A stretch of DNA of 64,000 bases from Begonia masoniana (GCA_022432975.1 CM039508.1:28957008-29021007); one strand, 5' to 3'; positions 11,605 through 23,981 are shown, numbered from the stretch's first letter. The notes: generated by a model from the letters alone, not told the origin. Numbers and translations: made by a program.

Positions 11605-12021
11605 AACATTCTTCATCCGCTAATTCACTTTGTCCGATACTCAGCGAGATTGCCGCAACCCGTTCCTCTCACTCATGACCTCCCGTGCCATTGAATTTTG
11701 CTCCACCAAACTCTCAACGCCCCTCGCCCTCCTACTCGGCATCACAGTCTACAACCTCCGCACTCCCACGCATCGAACGCTTCCACCGCGATCGCTTTTC
11801 ACTCTGAATCGACCACGACACGCATGCAAAAATGCCATTCTCGGGCCCCAAATGTCGCAATTTGTCTAAATTTTCAATAGTCAGAGCTGTACGCACCCAT
11901 TCCTGCTATGCGTGAAGCCGCACGGGGCAAAAAGGACAAGGGCCGCTGAAACCACAGCCTCAGCTGTCCTGCGCCGATCTTCGCCGCCCCTAATATGGAA
12001 AAAAGTACTTGGTCAAAAAAA

Positions 12022-12140
12022 TGGATGCAACACGAGGACTTCCCAAGTTGTCACCCAACTTAGTACTACTCTAGCCGAAACACTTTTAACTTCGGAGTTC
12101 TGACGGGATCCGGAGCATTAGTGCTCGTATGGTCACACCC
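12022..12140 (-). rRNA. 5S rRNA-like copy 3
   Basis: Full-length copy; the 3' end reads TGGATGC on plus and the T-run is interrupted, so termination would be poorer. Confidence 0.7.
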
Positions 12141-12507
12141 AACATTCTTCGTCCGCTAATTCACTTTGTCTGATGCTCTGCAAGACCGCTGCAACCCGTT
12201 CCTCCCACGCATGTCCGCCTCGGTGTCACAGTTCTAAAACCTCCGCACTCCTACACGTCGTACGCTTCCACCGAGATTCCCTTCCACTCCGAATCGACCA
12301 TGACACGCATGCAAAAACGCCATTCTCATGCCCCAAAAAATTGCAATTTGCCCAAATTTTCAATAGTTAGCGCCGTAGTTGCCCACTCCCGCTACGCGTG
12401 AAGCCGCAAGGGGCAAAAGGGAGAAGGGTCGCTGAAACCACAGCCTCAGCTGTCCTGCGCCGATCTTCGCCGGCCCTAATTTGGAAAAAAGTACTCGGTA
12501 GAAAAAA

Positions 12508-12621
12508 GGGTGCAACACGAGGACTTCCCAAGTGGTCACCCAACTTAGTACTACGCCGAAGCACTTTTAACTTCAGAGTTCTGATTGGATCCGGTGCATT
12601 AGTGCTCGTATGGTCGCACCC
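12508..12621 (-). rRNA. 5S rRNA-like copy 4
   Basis: 114 bp; lacks four bases of the CTCTCG block (TACTACGCCG on plus) that form part of helix V and loop E. It is the first member of an exact 991-bp duplication. Confidence 0.7.
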
Positions 12622-13039
12622 AACATTCTTCGTCCACCAATTCACTTTGTCCGATGCCCAGCGAGACCGCTGCAACCCGTTCCTCCCACGCATGACCTCC
12701 CATGCCATTGAATTTTTCTCAACAAAACCCTCCACGCCCACCGCCCTCCTCCTCGGCATCACGGCTCTCCAACCTTCGCACTCCAACGCGTCGAATGCTT
12801 CCACCGCGATCGCCTTCCACTCCAAATCAACCATGACACGTACGCTTAAACGCCATTCTCGGGCGCCGAACGTCGCAATTGGCCCAAATTTTCAATAGTC
12901 AGCGCCGTAGTCGCCCACTCCAGCTATGCATGAAGCCGCGAGGGGCAAAAAGGGCAAGAGCCGCTGAAACCACAGCTTCAGCTGTCCTGCGCCGATCTTT
13001 CCTGCCCATGATATGGAAAAAAGTACTCTGTCGAAAAAA

Positions 13040-13158
13040 GGGGTGCAACACGAGGACTTCCCAAGTGGTCACCCAACTTAGTACTACTCTCGTCAAAGCA
13101 CTTTTAACTTTGGAGTTCTGATGGGATCCGGTGCATTAGTGCTCGTATGGTCGCACCC
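13040..13158 (-). rRNA. 5S rRNA-like copy 5
   Basis: Full-length 119 bp copy; it has CTCGTCAAAGC on plus instead of CTCGCCGAAGC. It lies in the 991-bp duplicated unit. Confidence 0.7.
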
Positions 13159-13498
13159 AAAATTCTTCGTCCGCCAATTCACTTTGTCCGATGCCCAGCA
13201 AGGGTCCGCCTCGGTGTCACAGTTCTAAAACCTCCGCACTCCTACACGTCGTACGCTTCCACCGAGATTCCCTTCCACTCCGAATCGACCATGACACGCA
13301 TGCAAAAACGCCATTCTCATGCCCCAAAAAATTGCAATTTGCCCAAATTTTCAATAGTTAGCGCCGTAGTTGCCCACTCCCGCTACGCGTGAAGCCGCAA
13401 GGGGCAAAAGGGAGAAGGGTCGCTGAAACCACAGCCTCAGCTGTCCTGCGCCGATCTTCGCCGGCCCTAATTTGGAAAAAAGTACTCGGTAGAAAAAA

Positions 13499-13612
13499 GG
13501 GTGCAACACGAGGACTTCCCAAGTGGTCACCCAACTTAGTACTACGCCGAAGCACTTTTAACTTCAGAGTTCTGATTGGATCCGGTGCATTAGTGCTCGT
13601 ATGGTCGCACCC
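13499..13612 (-). rRNA. 5S rRNA-like copy 6 (duplicate of copy 4)
   Basis: Identical to copy 4 at offset 991, including its four-base deletion. Confidence 0.7.
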
Positions 13613-14030
13613 AACATTCTTCGTCCACCAATTCACTTTGTCCGATGCCCAGCGAGACCGCTGCAACCCGTTCCTCCCACGCATGACCTCCCATGCCATT
13701 GAATTTTTCTCAACAAAACCCTCCACGCCCACCGCCCTCCTCCTCGGCATCACGGCTCTCCAACCTTCGCACTCCAACGCGTCGAATGCTTCCACCGCGA
13801 TCGCCTTCCACTCCAAATCAACCATGACACGTACGCTTAAACGCCATTCTCGGGCGCCGAACGTCGCAATTGGCCCAAATTTTCAATAGTCAGCGCCGTA
13901 GTCGCCCACTCCAGCTATGCATGAAGCCGCGAGGGGCAAAAAGGGCAAGAGCCGCTGAAACCACAGCTTCAGCTGTCCTGCGCCGATCTTTCCTGCCCAT
14001 GATATGGAAAAAAGTACTCTGTCGAAAAAA

Positions 14031-14149
14031 GGGGTGCAACACGAGGACTTCCCAAGTGGTCACCCAACTTAGTACTACTCTCGTCAAAGCACTTTTAACT
14101 TTGGAGTTCTGATGGGATCCGGTGCATTAGTGCTCGTATGGTCGCACCC
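14031..14149 (-). rRNA. 5S rRNA-like copy 7 (duplicate of copy 5)
   Basis: Identical to copy 5 at offset 991. Confidence 0.7.
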
Positions 14150-14471
14150 AAAATTCTTCGTCCGCCAATTCACTTTGTCCGATGCCCAGCAAGGGGCTCT
14201 ATAGCCTCTGCACTCCTACGCGTTGAATGCTTCAACCGCGATCGCCTTCCACTCCGAATCGACCATGACACGCATGTTTAAATGCCATTCTCGGGCCCCG
14301 AACGTCGCAATTCGGCCAAATTTTCAATAGTCAGCGCCGTAGACGCCCACTCCCGCTACGCATGAAGCCGCGCGGGGCAAAAAGGAAAAGGGCCGCTGAA
14401 ACCACAGCCTCAGCTGTCCTGCGCCGATCTTCGCCGCCCTTGATATGGAAAAAAGTACTCGGTCGAAAAAA

Positions 14472-14590
14472 GGGGTGCAACACGTGGACTTCCCAAGTGG
14501 TCGCCCAATTTAGTACTACTTTCGTCGAATCAATTTTAACTTCGAAGTTCTGAAGGGATCCGGTGCATTAGTGCTCGTATGGTTGCACCC
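14472..14590 (-). rRNA. 5S rRNA-like copy 8
   Basis: Full length but more diverged in the box A and helix II region (TCGTCGAATCAATT on plus). Confidence 0.65.
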
Positions 14591-15008
14591 AACATTCTTC
14601 GTCCGCCAATTCACTTTGTCCGATGCCCAGCGAGGCCACCGCAACCTGTTCCTCCCACGCATGACCTCCCGTGCCATTTATTTTTGCTCCACAAAACCCT
14701 CCACGCCCCTTGCCCTCCTTCTCGGCATCACGGCTCTACAACCTCCGCACTGCTACGCGTCGAACGCTTTTACCGGGATCGCCTTCCACTCTGGATAGAC
14801 CATGACACGCTTGCTTAAACGCCATTCTCGGGCCCCGAACGTCGCAATTGGCCCAAATTTTCAATAGTCAGCCCCGTAGGCGCCCTTTTCCGCTACACTT
14901 GAAGCCGCGCAGGGCAAAAAGGACAATGGCTGCTGAAACCACAGCCTCAGCTATCCTGCGCCGATCTTTGTCGGCCCTGATATGGAAAAAAGTACTCGGT
15001 CAAAAAAA

Positions 15009-15099
15009 GGGTGCAGCACGAGGACTTCCCAAGTTGTCACCCAACTTAGTACTACTCTCGTCGAAGCACTTTTAACTTCGGAGTTCTGATGGTCGCCCC
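15009..15099 (-). pseudogene. 5S rRNA-like copy 9, internally deleted
   Basis: About 26 bp covering GGGATCCGGTGCATTAGTGC is missing, which removes helix III and part of helix II. Confidence 0.7.
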
Positions 15100-15525
15100 A
15101 ACAATCTTCGTCTGCCAATTCACTTTGTCCGATGGCCAGTGAGACCGCCGCAACCCGTTCCTCCCATGCATGACCTCCCGTGCCATTGAATTTTGCTCCA
15201 CAAAATCCTCCGTGCTCCCCCCTTCCCCGCCCTCCTCCTCGGCGTCACGGCTCTACAACCTCTGTAGTCCTTCGCGTCGAACGCTTCCACCGTGATCACC
15301 TTGCACTCCGAATCGACCTTGACACGCTTGTAAAAACGCCATTCTCAGGCCCCAAACGTTGCAATTTGCCCAAATTTTCTATAGTCAGCGCCGTAGGTGC
15401 CCACTTCTGCTACGCGTAAAGTCGCGCTGGGCAAAAAGGACAAGAGCTGCTGAAACCACAGCCTCAGCTGTCCTGCGCCGATATTTGCTGCCCCTGATAT
15501 GGAAAAAAGTACTCTGTCGAAAAAA

Positions 15526-15644
15526 GGGGTGTAACACGAGGACTTCCCAAGTGGTCATCCAACTTAGTACTACTCTCGCCAAAACACTTTTAACTTCAGA
15601 GTTTTGATGGGATCCGGTGCATTAGTGCTCGTATGGTCTCACCC
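15526..15644 (-). rRNA. 5S rRNA-like copy 10
   Basis: Full length; the last complete copy before the CRM insertion at 15734. Confidence 0.7.
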
Positions 15645-15728
15645 AACATTCTTCGTCCGCCAATTCAGTCTGATGCCCAGCGAGACCACCGCAACCCGTT
15701 CCTCCCACGAATGACCTCCCGTGCAATT

Positions 15729-15733
15729 GAATT
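15729..15733. repeat. Target site duplication GAATT (left)
   Basis: GAATT precedes the 5' LTR and recurs at 23524-23528 after the 3' LTR. The 5S spacer sequence (GTGCCATTGAATTTTGCTCC type) is restored when the element is removed. Confidence 0.9.
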
Positions 15734-17222
15734 TGACATGCCTTGGAGGCCCGTCACAAGATCACAAACTCGGGTACAAAATTTATTCACTCTATGTTCT
15801 AATGAATTGTCTATTTTTGCTGGTTTTGATCCCATCATGGACTTCACTTGGGAGCCGACTTCAGAGGATGTGGAGAAACCTTGTCATGTCATTTATTGGA
15901 GCATACACACGGAGCTTTCTTGCAGCCCTATGGGAATTTGTCTTCCCAGGCCTTAAACGTGTACTTTTAATTTTTAAACTCATTGGCATACATTCGCGTT
16001 TATTGTATGGATTTATAAATTACATTGCATGCATTAGGTTGTGTGGTTAGGGTTAGATGAATGTGGTGGATGTTGGGTTGAAGAAATATTCAACCAATTG
16101 TTCAAGCTAAGGAAAGAGCCTCAACAAAACAAGCCCAAGGAAAGCCTTAGCCAAAAGAAGAGCCCACTTGTAAATGTATGATTTTGCAGGTACATGAGTT
16201 AGTGGAGGCATGGATAAAAGACATTGCAAAATCTCATCCTTTGATTAAGGGATGGCTCGGATTAAGTAGGAATCGCTGCTGGCGCGCGCGGGGGCAAGGA
16301 AGGCTTAGGCGGGCAGGTGTGCGAAGGCTTCATCAGCAGGCGCAGGCAGGCGCGATCAGTAGACAGCAGCTTCACGTCTGGCGTGCGCCACGGATCGCCT
16401 AGCTGGCGCATCCCCACCGCCCATCTTCAGCAGCGTGCCTCACCCTCGGCCATGGATTGGCGCGCACAGATTCCTTTATCATTGGCCGCCGATTTCACTC
16501 CATCAATGGCTCCTATTTCTCCCCCAAATTTTGCCAAACCCTCATCCACCTTAGGATTGTCTATTTAAGCATTGAATTTGTGATTGTAAACAACTTTTGC
16601 CCAAATCAATACACTACTATTTCCCTAATATCCAAGGTTGTTTCCTTAGGAGTTTTCCTTTGTTTTCTTGAACCAAGTGGAGAAGCCCTCCATTGCTAAC
16701 GTAGCTTGGGTTGCTAGTATAGCTCTTAATGTTTCCCTCGCCTCTCCATTGCGAGTAGGAGTTGAGGATGAAAATCCTGGCCTACGTTGGTCGTTTTTCC
16801 TCCGAGAAAATCGTTCACTCGAGAGCTTAAACCATAGGATCGCTATACGAGTCCTGCCAAGGGTATTTCTTCACTTTATTGCCATCACTTTGCACACAAC
16901 CTTCACCTTTATCTTCGGCCTCACTTTCACACACCCTTACCTTATTTTTTTTGCCATTTTTATCATCTATTTGCATCTTTATTACTTCGGCCATCTTCTC
17001 TTCTCTCCATCCCCTTTTCTTTTTATTTTCTTCATATGTCATTCCATCATTTAACATGTGATAATCAGCCATTGCATCACCTCACTCCATCTAATTTTAT
17101 TGCAATTTTATTTCCATCATTTTCTTCATTTTATTTAAGTTTTGCACAAAATTCACCACCGAGCGCTTTTATTATCTTTTGTGGGTTGTACACAGATCCT
17201 TTTCCTAAGGGATCCCGTGTCA
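15734..17222 (+). repeat. CRM element 1, 5' LTR
   Basis: TGACATGCC to CGTGTCA, 1489 bp. A TATA-like CTATTTAAGC near 16559 is shared with the 3' LTR. The first 220 bp encode the polyprotein tail (ending GICLPRP). Confidence 0.9.
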
Positions 17223-17224
17223 AG

Positions 17225-17236
17225 TGGTATCAGAGA
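17225..17236 (+). promoter_or_regulatory. Primer-binding site (initiator Met tRNA)
   Basis: TGGTATCAGAGA begins two bases after the LTR. Confidence 0.85.
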
Positions 17237-17935
17237 CACAAGGCTTCCCAAAGCATTTTAGTTGCCATGACATTAGTCAAAATCAGCACAAAACTGGGAC
17301 AGCAGCTCGGCCAAGGTATACCTCAAAAATTTTCTTAGTTTTATTCTCTTTTAGTTATCGGTTTTTCTTTTGTTTGTGCCTCGGTTTTTGCCCTTTAATT
17401 TGCTTTATTTTGAATCAACATTTCCACCTAAATCTAAGTTAAAAGTTGGCTGGAAATATTGTAGAAAAATGAAGAATGAAATCGACCTATATTGAAACTA
17501 CAAAACCGGTTCACATATTGATTTTCCTTCATGGTTTTTAGTATTTTATTGGTTTAAGTTATTTAGCTTCTCTTGTTATCATTTGAGCCTTGTTTTAGCA
17601 CTTAGATATTGTCCACTCACTACATTAATTTTTTAGAAATTTTGGTGCTTAAAATCGGTTTAGAGCTATTATTATCCAAATCGGATTAAAAGTGCGCTAA
17701 ACCTTACATAGAAAATTCTGCTATGTTTGAATTGAAATTTCAGCATGTTATCTTGATTTAATTGGTGTTCTAAATTTTAATACTTGCTGTTTTTTATAGT
17801 TAATTAGTTGTTATTAATATTACTCTAAGTGATCTTAGATAAAAGTTGATAACTTGGTTGAATCTTTATTAAAATTTGTGGTGATTAGTAATTACTAATC
17901 ATCGTAGGGACAACGATGACCTCCGTAATGTTAAG

Positions 17936-18760
17936 ATGTCCATTCCCCCTTTCAATGGAACATGTGACGAACAAACATATCTTGATTGGATTGATAAGGT
18001 AGAGAGAGTTTTTGAGTGCCATGATTACTCCGATCGAGTTAAGATCCAATTAGCCTCTCTCAAACTAACGGGCCACGCAGCACTGTGGTGGTCCAACCTT
18101 AAAAACCAAAGAATGCGAACATTAGGTTACCCCATCTCAACATGGAATTTCATGAAGGACATAATGCACAAGAGGTTCGTTCCCCGACATTATACACACG
18201 AACTCTTTCATCAACTTCACAACCTTAAGCAAAATTCTTTCTCGGTTGATGAGTATCTCACGAAATTTGAGACTCTCAATATGCATTGCGCTACTGATAA
18301 GCCGGAAGAACAACTCATCGTGAGGTTTATCCGAGGTTTAAATGGTGATATTGGCGACGCGGTTGAAGTTCAACAATTGGAGGCCATGAATATGGTCATA
18401 CAACTTGCGCTTACGGTGGAAAGACAACTCAAGCGAAATCGCAAGACCAACTTTTCGACTAAATTTCCACCTACGCACCTAGATCAAGACAAACCCAAAC
18501 CTCCATGGAAGAACGGGAGAAAAGGCCATTTAACCGTAATTGGCCACCCAAAACACCCTTCAACCAAAACAAACCCCCTCCGACGGATAAAAATCAAGCA
18601 AACACGTCTAAAGGACAAAGAGCTCGTGATGTCCAATGCTACAAGTGTTTAGGCAAGGGAAATTACGCTAATGAATGTTCTAACCATCGAGTGATGGTTA
18701 TTAAGGATTCGACTGGAGAATGGGAGAGTAAAAACGATGAGGGTCAAAAACCTTGAAAAG
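17936..18760 (+). pseudogene. CRM element 1 gag
   Basis: Capsid-like core MSIPPFNGTCDEQTYLDWID through ALWWSNL, RFVPRHY and VERQLKR, then a basic linker and a zinc knuckle. The N-terminal ~140 residues found in the copy at 51169 are gone; the leader fuses to gag near 17905 at a short TAAT homology. A frameshift near 18520-18640 separates the core from the knuckle. The knuckle reads CYKCLGKGNYANEC, with Asn where the metal-binding His should be, so zinc binding is lost. Gag would form the particle shell and package RNA. Confidence 0.85.
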
Positions 18761-19440
18761 GAAGAAGAAGAAGAGGTAGAGGACGAGAGTGAGCACGAGT
18801 CGGATGAATGTGCGGCTTAAGATGGAACACTTTTAATGGTCATTCGTAGGACCCTTGTTTCTAAGAACATAAAAGAAGACTGCCAACGGGAAAATATTTT
18901 GCAAAGTAGATGTGCAGTCAGGGATAAAGTTTGTTCCATGATTATTGATAGTGGAAGTTGCGTCAACGTGGCTTCCCAAGATATGGTGAAAAAGCTTGGA
19001 TTGGAGATGACTAGCCACCCTAAACCATATAAGTTGAGATGGTTGGACGATAGGGATGACATCAAGGTGACGAAACAAGTAACCGTCAATTTCATTATTG
19101 GCAAGTATAAGGACGCGGTTCTTTGCTATGTCGTACCTATGAATGCGAGTCATCTTTTACTTGGTAGACCATGGCTTTATGACCGTAAGGTGCAACATGA
19201 CGGATTCCTCAACAATTATAGTTTTAAATCCGGGGGTAGAAATATAAAGTTACTTCCCATGACCCATGAACAAATTGCCCACGACGATGCAGTTAGGAAG
19301 GAAGAAAAGAATAAGGAAAATCTTTTCTTGACGTAAAAAGGATTAAAAGCTGTAGTGACGAAAGGAAAGGCTATGATTCTAGTTTTATTTAGGGACCGTA
19401 ATATGGAAGTTGGAGATATACCTTTCGGGTCCAAAACCTA
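18761..19440 (+). pseudogene. CRM element 1 protease region
   Basis: An acidic linker leads to a retropepsin-like domain with the active-site motif MIIDSGSCVNVAS and the flap/dimer strand HLLLGRPWLYDRKV. A stop (near 18820, CAA to TAA type) separates it from gag, another stop follows at 19334, and the next stretch is frameshifted. The protease would cleave the polyprotein. Confidence 0.85.
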
Positions 19441-20580
19441 CTTAAGGCTTATCAAGATGTTTTTCCTGAAGAACTGCCACCAGGATTACCACCGATTAGA
19501 GGAATAGAACATCAAATTGACCTCCAACCTGAAGCTATGTTACCAAATCGACCGGCCTATAGGATGAGGCCTGAAGAAGCAAAGGAATTGCAAGATAAAG
19601 TCCAAGAGTTATTGGGAAGAGGGTACATAAGAGAGTCGATGAGCCCATGCGCTGTACCTACTTTGTTGGTACCCAAAAAGGATGGCTCTATGCGAATGTG
19701 TGTTGATAGTCGAGCTATCAACCAAATTACCATTAAATATAAGTATCCTATCCCTCGACTCGAAGATATGTTGGACGAATTGAGCGGAGCATAAATATTC
19801 TCTAAATTAGACTTGAAGAGCGGATATCACCAAATACGGATGAAAGAAGGTGATGAATGGAAAACCGCTTTCAAAACAAAATACGGATTGTTTGAGTGGA
19901 TGGTTATGCCATTCGGACTTACTAATGCCCCGAGCACTTTCATGAGGTTAATGCACCATAGTCATAAGGATCTTCTCAGAAAGTTTGTTGTCTTATACTT
20001 CGATGACATCTTGGTGTATAGTCCCGACCTTCCACAACATGTCAACCATCTCGGGATACTTTTTCAAACTATCCGTCAAGCTAAATTGTTTGGGAATTTG
20101 GGTAAATGCTCCTTTGGATAAGAAAATGTTTACTTTTTGGGCTTCATAATTTCTAAGGATTGTTTGGAAGCAAATGAAGATAAGGTTAAAGCCATCAAGG
20201 AGTGGCCCACTCCTAATAGCATTACTAAAGTCCGTAGCTTTCACGGATTAGCCTCTTTTTATAGGAGGTTCATTAAAGATTTCAGTTCTTTAATCGTTCC
20301 TATTACGGATCTTACCAAGAAAGGAGTAGACTTTCATTGGACACCGGCACGCCAAAGTAGTTTCAACCTAATTAAAGAGAAACTTTGTCAGTCACCAGTT
20401 TTGGCACTTCCCGATTTTAATAAGGTTTTTGAGATCAAGAGTGATGCCTCTGGTATTGGCATTGGAGCTGTATTGATGCAAGATGACAAACTTCTTGCTT
20501 ATTTTAGTGAAAAATTGAAAGGAGCTGCTTTGAACTATTCAACCTACGATAAGGAATTTTATGCCGTGATTAGAGCTATA
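19441..20580 (+). pseudogene. CRM element 1 reverse transcriptase and start of RNase H
   Basis: Ty3-type RT blocks are in order: [71 protein letters not shown] and the catalytic [11 protein letters not shown]. The RNase H start follows ([31 protein letters not shown]). Stops occur at 19792 (SGA-stop-IFS) and near 20118, and the domain ends at a TGA at 20587. The catalytic YxDD is intact; the frame is not. Confidence 0.88.
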
Positions 20581-22300
20581 GAACATTGACAACATTACCT
20601 ACTTTCAAAAGAGTTTGTGATTCACTCCGACCATCAATCACTCAAGCATATCAAGAGCCAACACAAACTCAACAAGAGACACACAAAATGGGTGGAATTC
20701 TTGGAAAGATTTCCCTATATTTTGAAATATTTGAAAGGTTCCGACAACACCGTTGTCGATGCTCTATCTCGAAGACGTATCCTCTTAATGGAATTAGGCA
20801 TCAGATTTTTTGGATTTGAATGGATCAAGACTTTATATATATCTGATAAAGATTTTGGAATGCCTTATCAAGATTCTCAAAATAAGGCTGAAGGAGGATA
20901 TGGTCTTGTAGACGGATTTTTACTCAAGAATGGAAAATTGTGTATTCCTGATTGCAGTTTAAGACAATGTCTTCTTAAAGAAGCTCATGGAGGAGGATTG
21001 TCTTGACATTTTGGAGAGAAGAAAACCCCAGAGCTGACAAAGAAGAAATTTTATTGGCCTCACATGATGAAAGACGTACACCACTATGTTTAGAGGTGTA
21101 TTGTTTGTAAAAGAGCAAAAAGCAAAGTTCTACCCCAAGGACTTTACATGCCTTTACCTATTTCTACGCACCCTTGGGTAGAAATCAGTATGGACTCTAT
21201 TTTGGGGTTACCATGGAAAAGACACAATAAGGATTCCATTTTAGTGGTAGTTGATAGATTCTCTAAAATGGCGCATTTTATCGCTTACAACAAAACCGAC
21301 GACTCTGCTGCTATAGCCGACATATTCTTCAAGGAAATAGTTCGACTTCATGGAGTGCTTCAATCTATCGTGTCCAATCGCGATACCAAGTTCTTGAGCA
21401 CTTTTTGGAAAACCCTATGGAATAAATTGGGGACTACGCTATGTTTTAGTACATCTTTACATCCCCAAATGGACGGCCAAACGGAAGTGGTCAATAGGAC
21501 CTAGGGAACCCTTCTCCGAAGTGTCATAGGTAAAACTCTAACTAATTGGGACATAGTTTTACCCCAAGTTGAATTCGGTTACAACCGAAGCCTTCATTCC
21601 ACCACCCAGCAAACGCCCTTTGAGGTAGTCTATGGATTTAATCGAACACACCCTTGACACTTATTCCTATCCTAACCCAGGACCTAATAAACTCTTCGGG
21701 AGCTAATAAAGCGGAGCAAATAAAAAAGTTGTATGAGAAAGTTCGCCAAACAATTGAGAAAAGTAACGCCAATTATGCTAAGCATGCAAATAAGAGACGA
21801 AAAGAGGTAATTTTTAATATTGGAGATTTTGTGTGGTTACACCTTAGGAAAGAACGTTTTCCCGCTAAGAGACGCTCCAAACTATTGCCTAGAGCTGAAG
21901 GCCCCTTTAAAATTTTGGAACGTATAAATAACAATGCTTACAAATTGGAGTTACCCAGCGATTATGGAGTGTCATCTACCTTCAATGTGCAAGATTTGTC
22001 CCCTTGCATTGGAGAATTGGGACATGAAGAGAAGGCTGAGCTAACGGATTTGAGGTCAAATCCTCAGCCACCCAGAGGGGATGACATGCCTCGGAGACCC
22101 GTCATAAGATCACAAACTCGGGCACCAAATTGATTCACTCAATGTTCTAGTGAATTGTCTCTTTTTACAGGTTTTGATCCCATCATGGACTTCACTTGGG
22201 AGCCGACTTCGGAGGATGTGGAGAAACCTTGTCACGTCATTCATTGAAGCATACACTTGGAGCTTTCTGGCAGCCCTATGGCAATTTGTCTTCCCGGGCC
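20581..22300 (+). pseudogene. CRM element 1 RNase H end, integrase and coded tail
   Basis: RNase H end ([20 protein letters not shown]), zinc-binding HHCC ([13 protein letters not shown]) with a stop replacing a residue, and the integrase core. The core acidic triad is Asp of ISMDS, Asn instead of Asp in VSNRDTKF, and Glu in GQTEVVNRT, so one catalytic residue appears lost. Further stops are at 21003 and 21502, plus a frameshift near 21640. The C-terminal part (PFKILERINNNAYKLELP) and a basic tail run into the 3' LTR. The sister copy at 57302 keeps the Asp. Confidence 0.85.
22074..22081 (+). promoter_or_regulatory. Polypurine tract
   Basis: AGAGGGGA directly precedes the 3' LTR start TGACATG and would prime plus-strand synthesis. 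The tract is also translated in the polyprotein tail. Confidence 0.8.
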
Positions 22301-23523
22301 TTAAACGTGTACGTTTAATTTTTAAAGTCATTGGCATACATTCGCCTTTATTGTATGGATTTATAAATTGCATTGCATGCATTAGGTTGTGTGGTTAGGG
22401 TTAGATGAATGTGGTGGATGTTGGGTTGAAGAAATATTCAACCAATTTTTCAAGCCCAAGGAAAGCCTTAGCCCAAAGAAGAGCCCACTTGTGAAGGTAT
22501 GATTTTGCAGGTACATGACTTAGTGGAGGCATGGATAAAAGAGTTGGCAAAATCTCATCCTTTGATTAAGGGATGACTCGAATTAAATGGGAATCGATGC
22601 TGGCGCGCGCGTGGGCAAGGAAGGCTTAGGCAGGCAGGCACGCGAAGGCTTCATCAGCAGGCGCGGGCAGTAGCTTCACATCTGGCGCACGCCACGGATC
22701 ACCTAGCTAGCGCATCCCCACTGCCCATCTTCAGCAGCGCGCCTCACCCTCGGCCATGGATTGGGGCGAATGGATTCCTTCATCATGGGCCGCCAATTTC
22801 ACTCCATCAATGGCTCCTATTTCTCCTCCAAATTTTGCCAAACCCTCGTCCACCTTAGGATTGTCTATTTAAGCATTGAATTGGTGATTGTAAACAACTT
22901 TTTCCCAAATCAGTACACTACTATTTCCCAAATATCCAAGGTAGTTCCTTAGGAGTTTTCCATGGTTTTCTTGAACTGAGTGGAGAAGCCCTCCATTGCT
23001 AACCTAGCTTGCGTTGCTAGGATAGCTCTTAACATTTCACTCGCCTCTCCATTGGGAGTAAGAGTTGAGGACGAAAATTTCGGCTTACGGTGCTCGTTTT
23101 TCCTCCAGGAAAATCGTTCACTCGAGAGCTTAAACTGTAAGATCGTTCTACGAGTCCGCCAAGGGTATTTCTTCACTTTCTTGCCATCACTTTGCACACA
23201 ACCTTCACCTTTATCTTTGGCCTCACCTTCACACACCCTAACCTTATTTTATTTGTCATTTTTATCATCTATATGCATCTTTATTACTTCGGCCATCTTC
23301 TCTTCTCTCCATCCCCTTTTCTTTTATTTTCTTCATATTTCATTCCATCATTTAACATGTGATAATCGGCCATTGCATCACCTCACTCCATCTAAATTTA
23401 TTGCAATTTTATTTCCATCATTTTCTTCACTTTATTTAAGTTTTACACAACATTCACCACCGAGCACTTTTATTATCTTTTGTGGGTTGTACACGGATCC
23501 TTTTCCTAAGGGATCCCGTGTCA
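22082..23523 (+). repeat. CRM element 1, 3' LTR
   Basis: TGACATGCC to CGTGTCA, 1442 bp. It pairs with 15734-17222 but has numerous substitutions and indels by eye, so the insertion is older than the one at 48640. Confidence 0.9.
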
Positions 23524-23862
23524 GAATTTTGCTCCACAAAATCCTCCACACCCCCCCCCCCCCTCGCCCTCCTCCTCGGCATCACGGCTCTAACACCTCC
23601 GCACTCCTTTGCATCGAACGCTTCCACCGCGATCGCCTTCCCCTCCGAATCGACCATGACATGCATGCAAAAATATCATTCGCGGGCCCCGAACGTCACA
23701 ATTTGCCTAAATTTTCAATAGTCAGCGCCGTAGACGCCCACTCCCGCTACGCGTGAAGCCACGCGGGGCAAAAAGGACAAGGGCTGCTGAAACCACGGCC
23801 TCAGCTGTCCTGCGCCGATATTCGTCGCCCCTGATATGGAAAAAAGTACTTAGTTGAAAAAA

Positions 23863-23981
23863 GGGGTGTAACACGAGGACTTCCCAAGTGGTCACCCAAC
23901 TTAGTACTACTCTTGCCGAAACACTTTTAACTTCGGAGTTCTGATGGGATCCGATGCATTAGTGCTTGTACGGTCGCACCC
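23863..23981 (-). rRNA. 5S rRNA-like copy 11
   Basis: Full-length 119 bp copy with array-type substitutions. Confidence 0.7.

Larger units (their letters stand above)
12213..14195. repeat. Exact tandem duplication, 2 x 991 bp
   Basis: Bases 12213-13203 and 13204-14194 appear identical, and identical 155-, 166-, 80- and 65-residue frames recur at offset 991. Each unit holds two 5S-like copies, one short and one full. Neighbouring units of the array differ at many positions, so this dimer was copied very recently or is an assembly duplication. Confidence 0.85.
10639..15733 (-). repeat. 5S rRNA-like tandem array, block 1
   Basis: Head-to-tail units of about 440-550 bp, each with a ~119 bp 5S-like region read on the minus strand. 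On that strand a T-run (TTTTTTCGAC) follows the 5S part, then a GC-rich spacer of ~400 bp. Ten copies are recognisable here. Recurrent long open frames in this block come from the spacer repeats and are not genes. The canonical TATATA at -28 upstream of plant 5S genes is absent. The array resumes after two retrotransposon insertions at 23524 and about 32363. The left end abuts the clipped element A LTR. Confidence 0.85.
15734..23523 (+). mobile_element. CRM-type Ty3/gypsy retrotransposon 1, full length but decayed
   Basis: A complete element: 5' LTR, Met primer-binding site, gag, protease, RT, RNase H, integrase, polypurine tract, 3' LTR, with a perfect GAATT target duplication in a 5S spacer. 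The domain order PR-RT-RH-INT is that of Ty3/gypsy. The gag and integrase tail resemble the CRM lineage of chromoviruses, which favour centromeric chromatin. Stops and frameshifts break the polyprotein, and the leader-gag junction carries a deletion of ~600 bp relative to the copy at 48640. It cannot move on its own. Confidence 0.88.

Noticed and set aside
12367..13889. Repeated 155- and 166-residue open frames on both strands
   Set aside because: They run through 5S and GC-rich spacer sequence, recur only because the unit is duplicated and show no protein-like composition.
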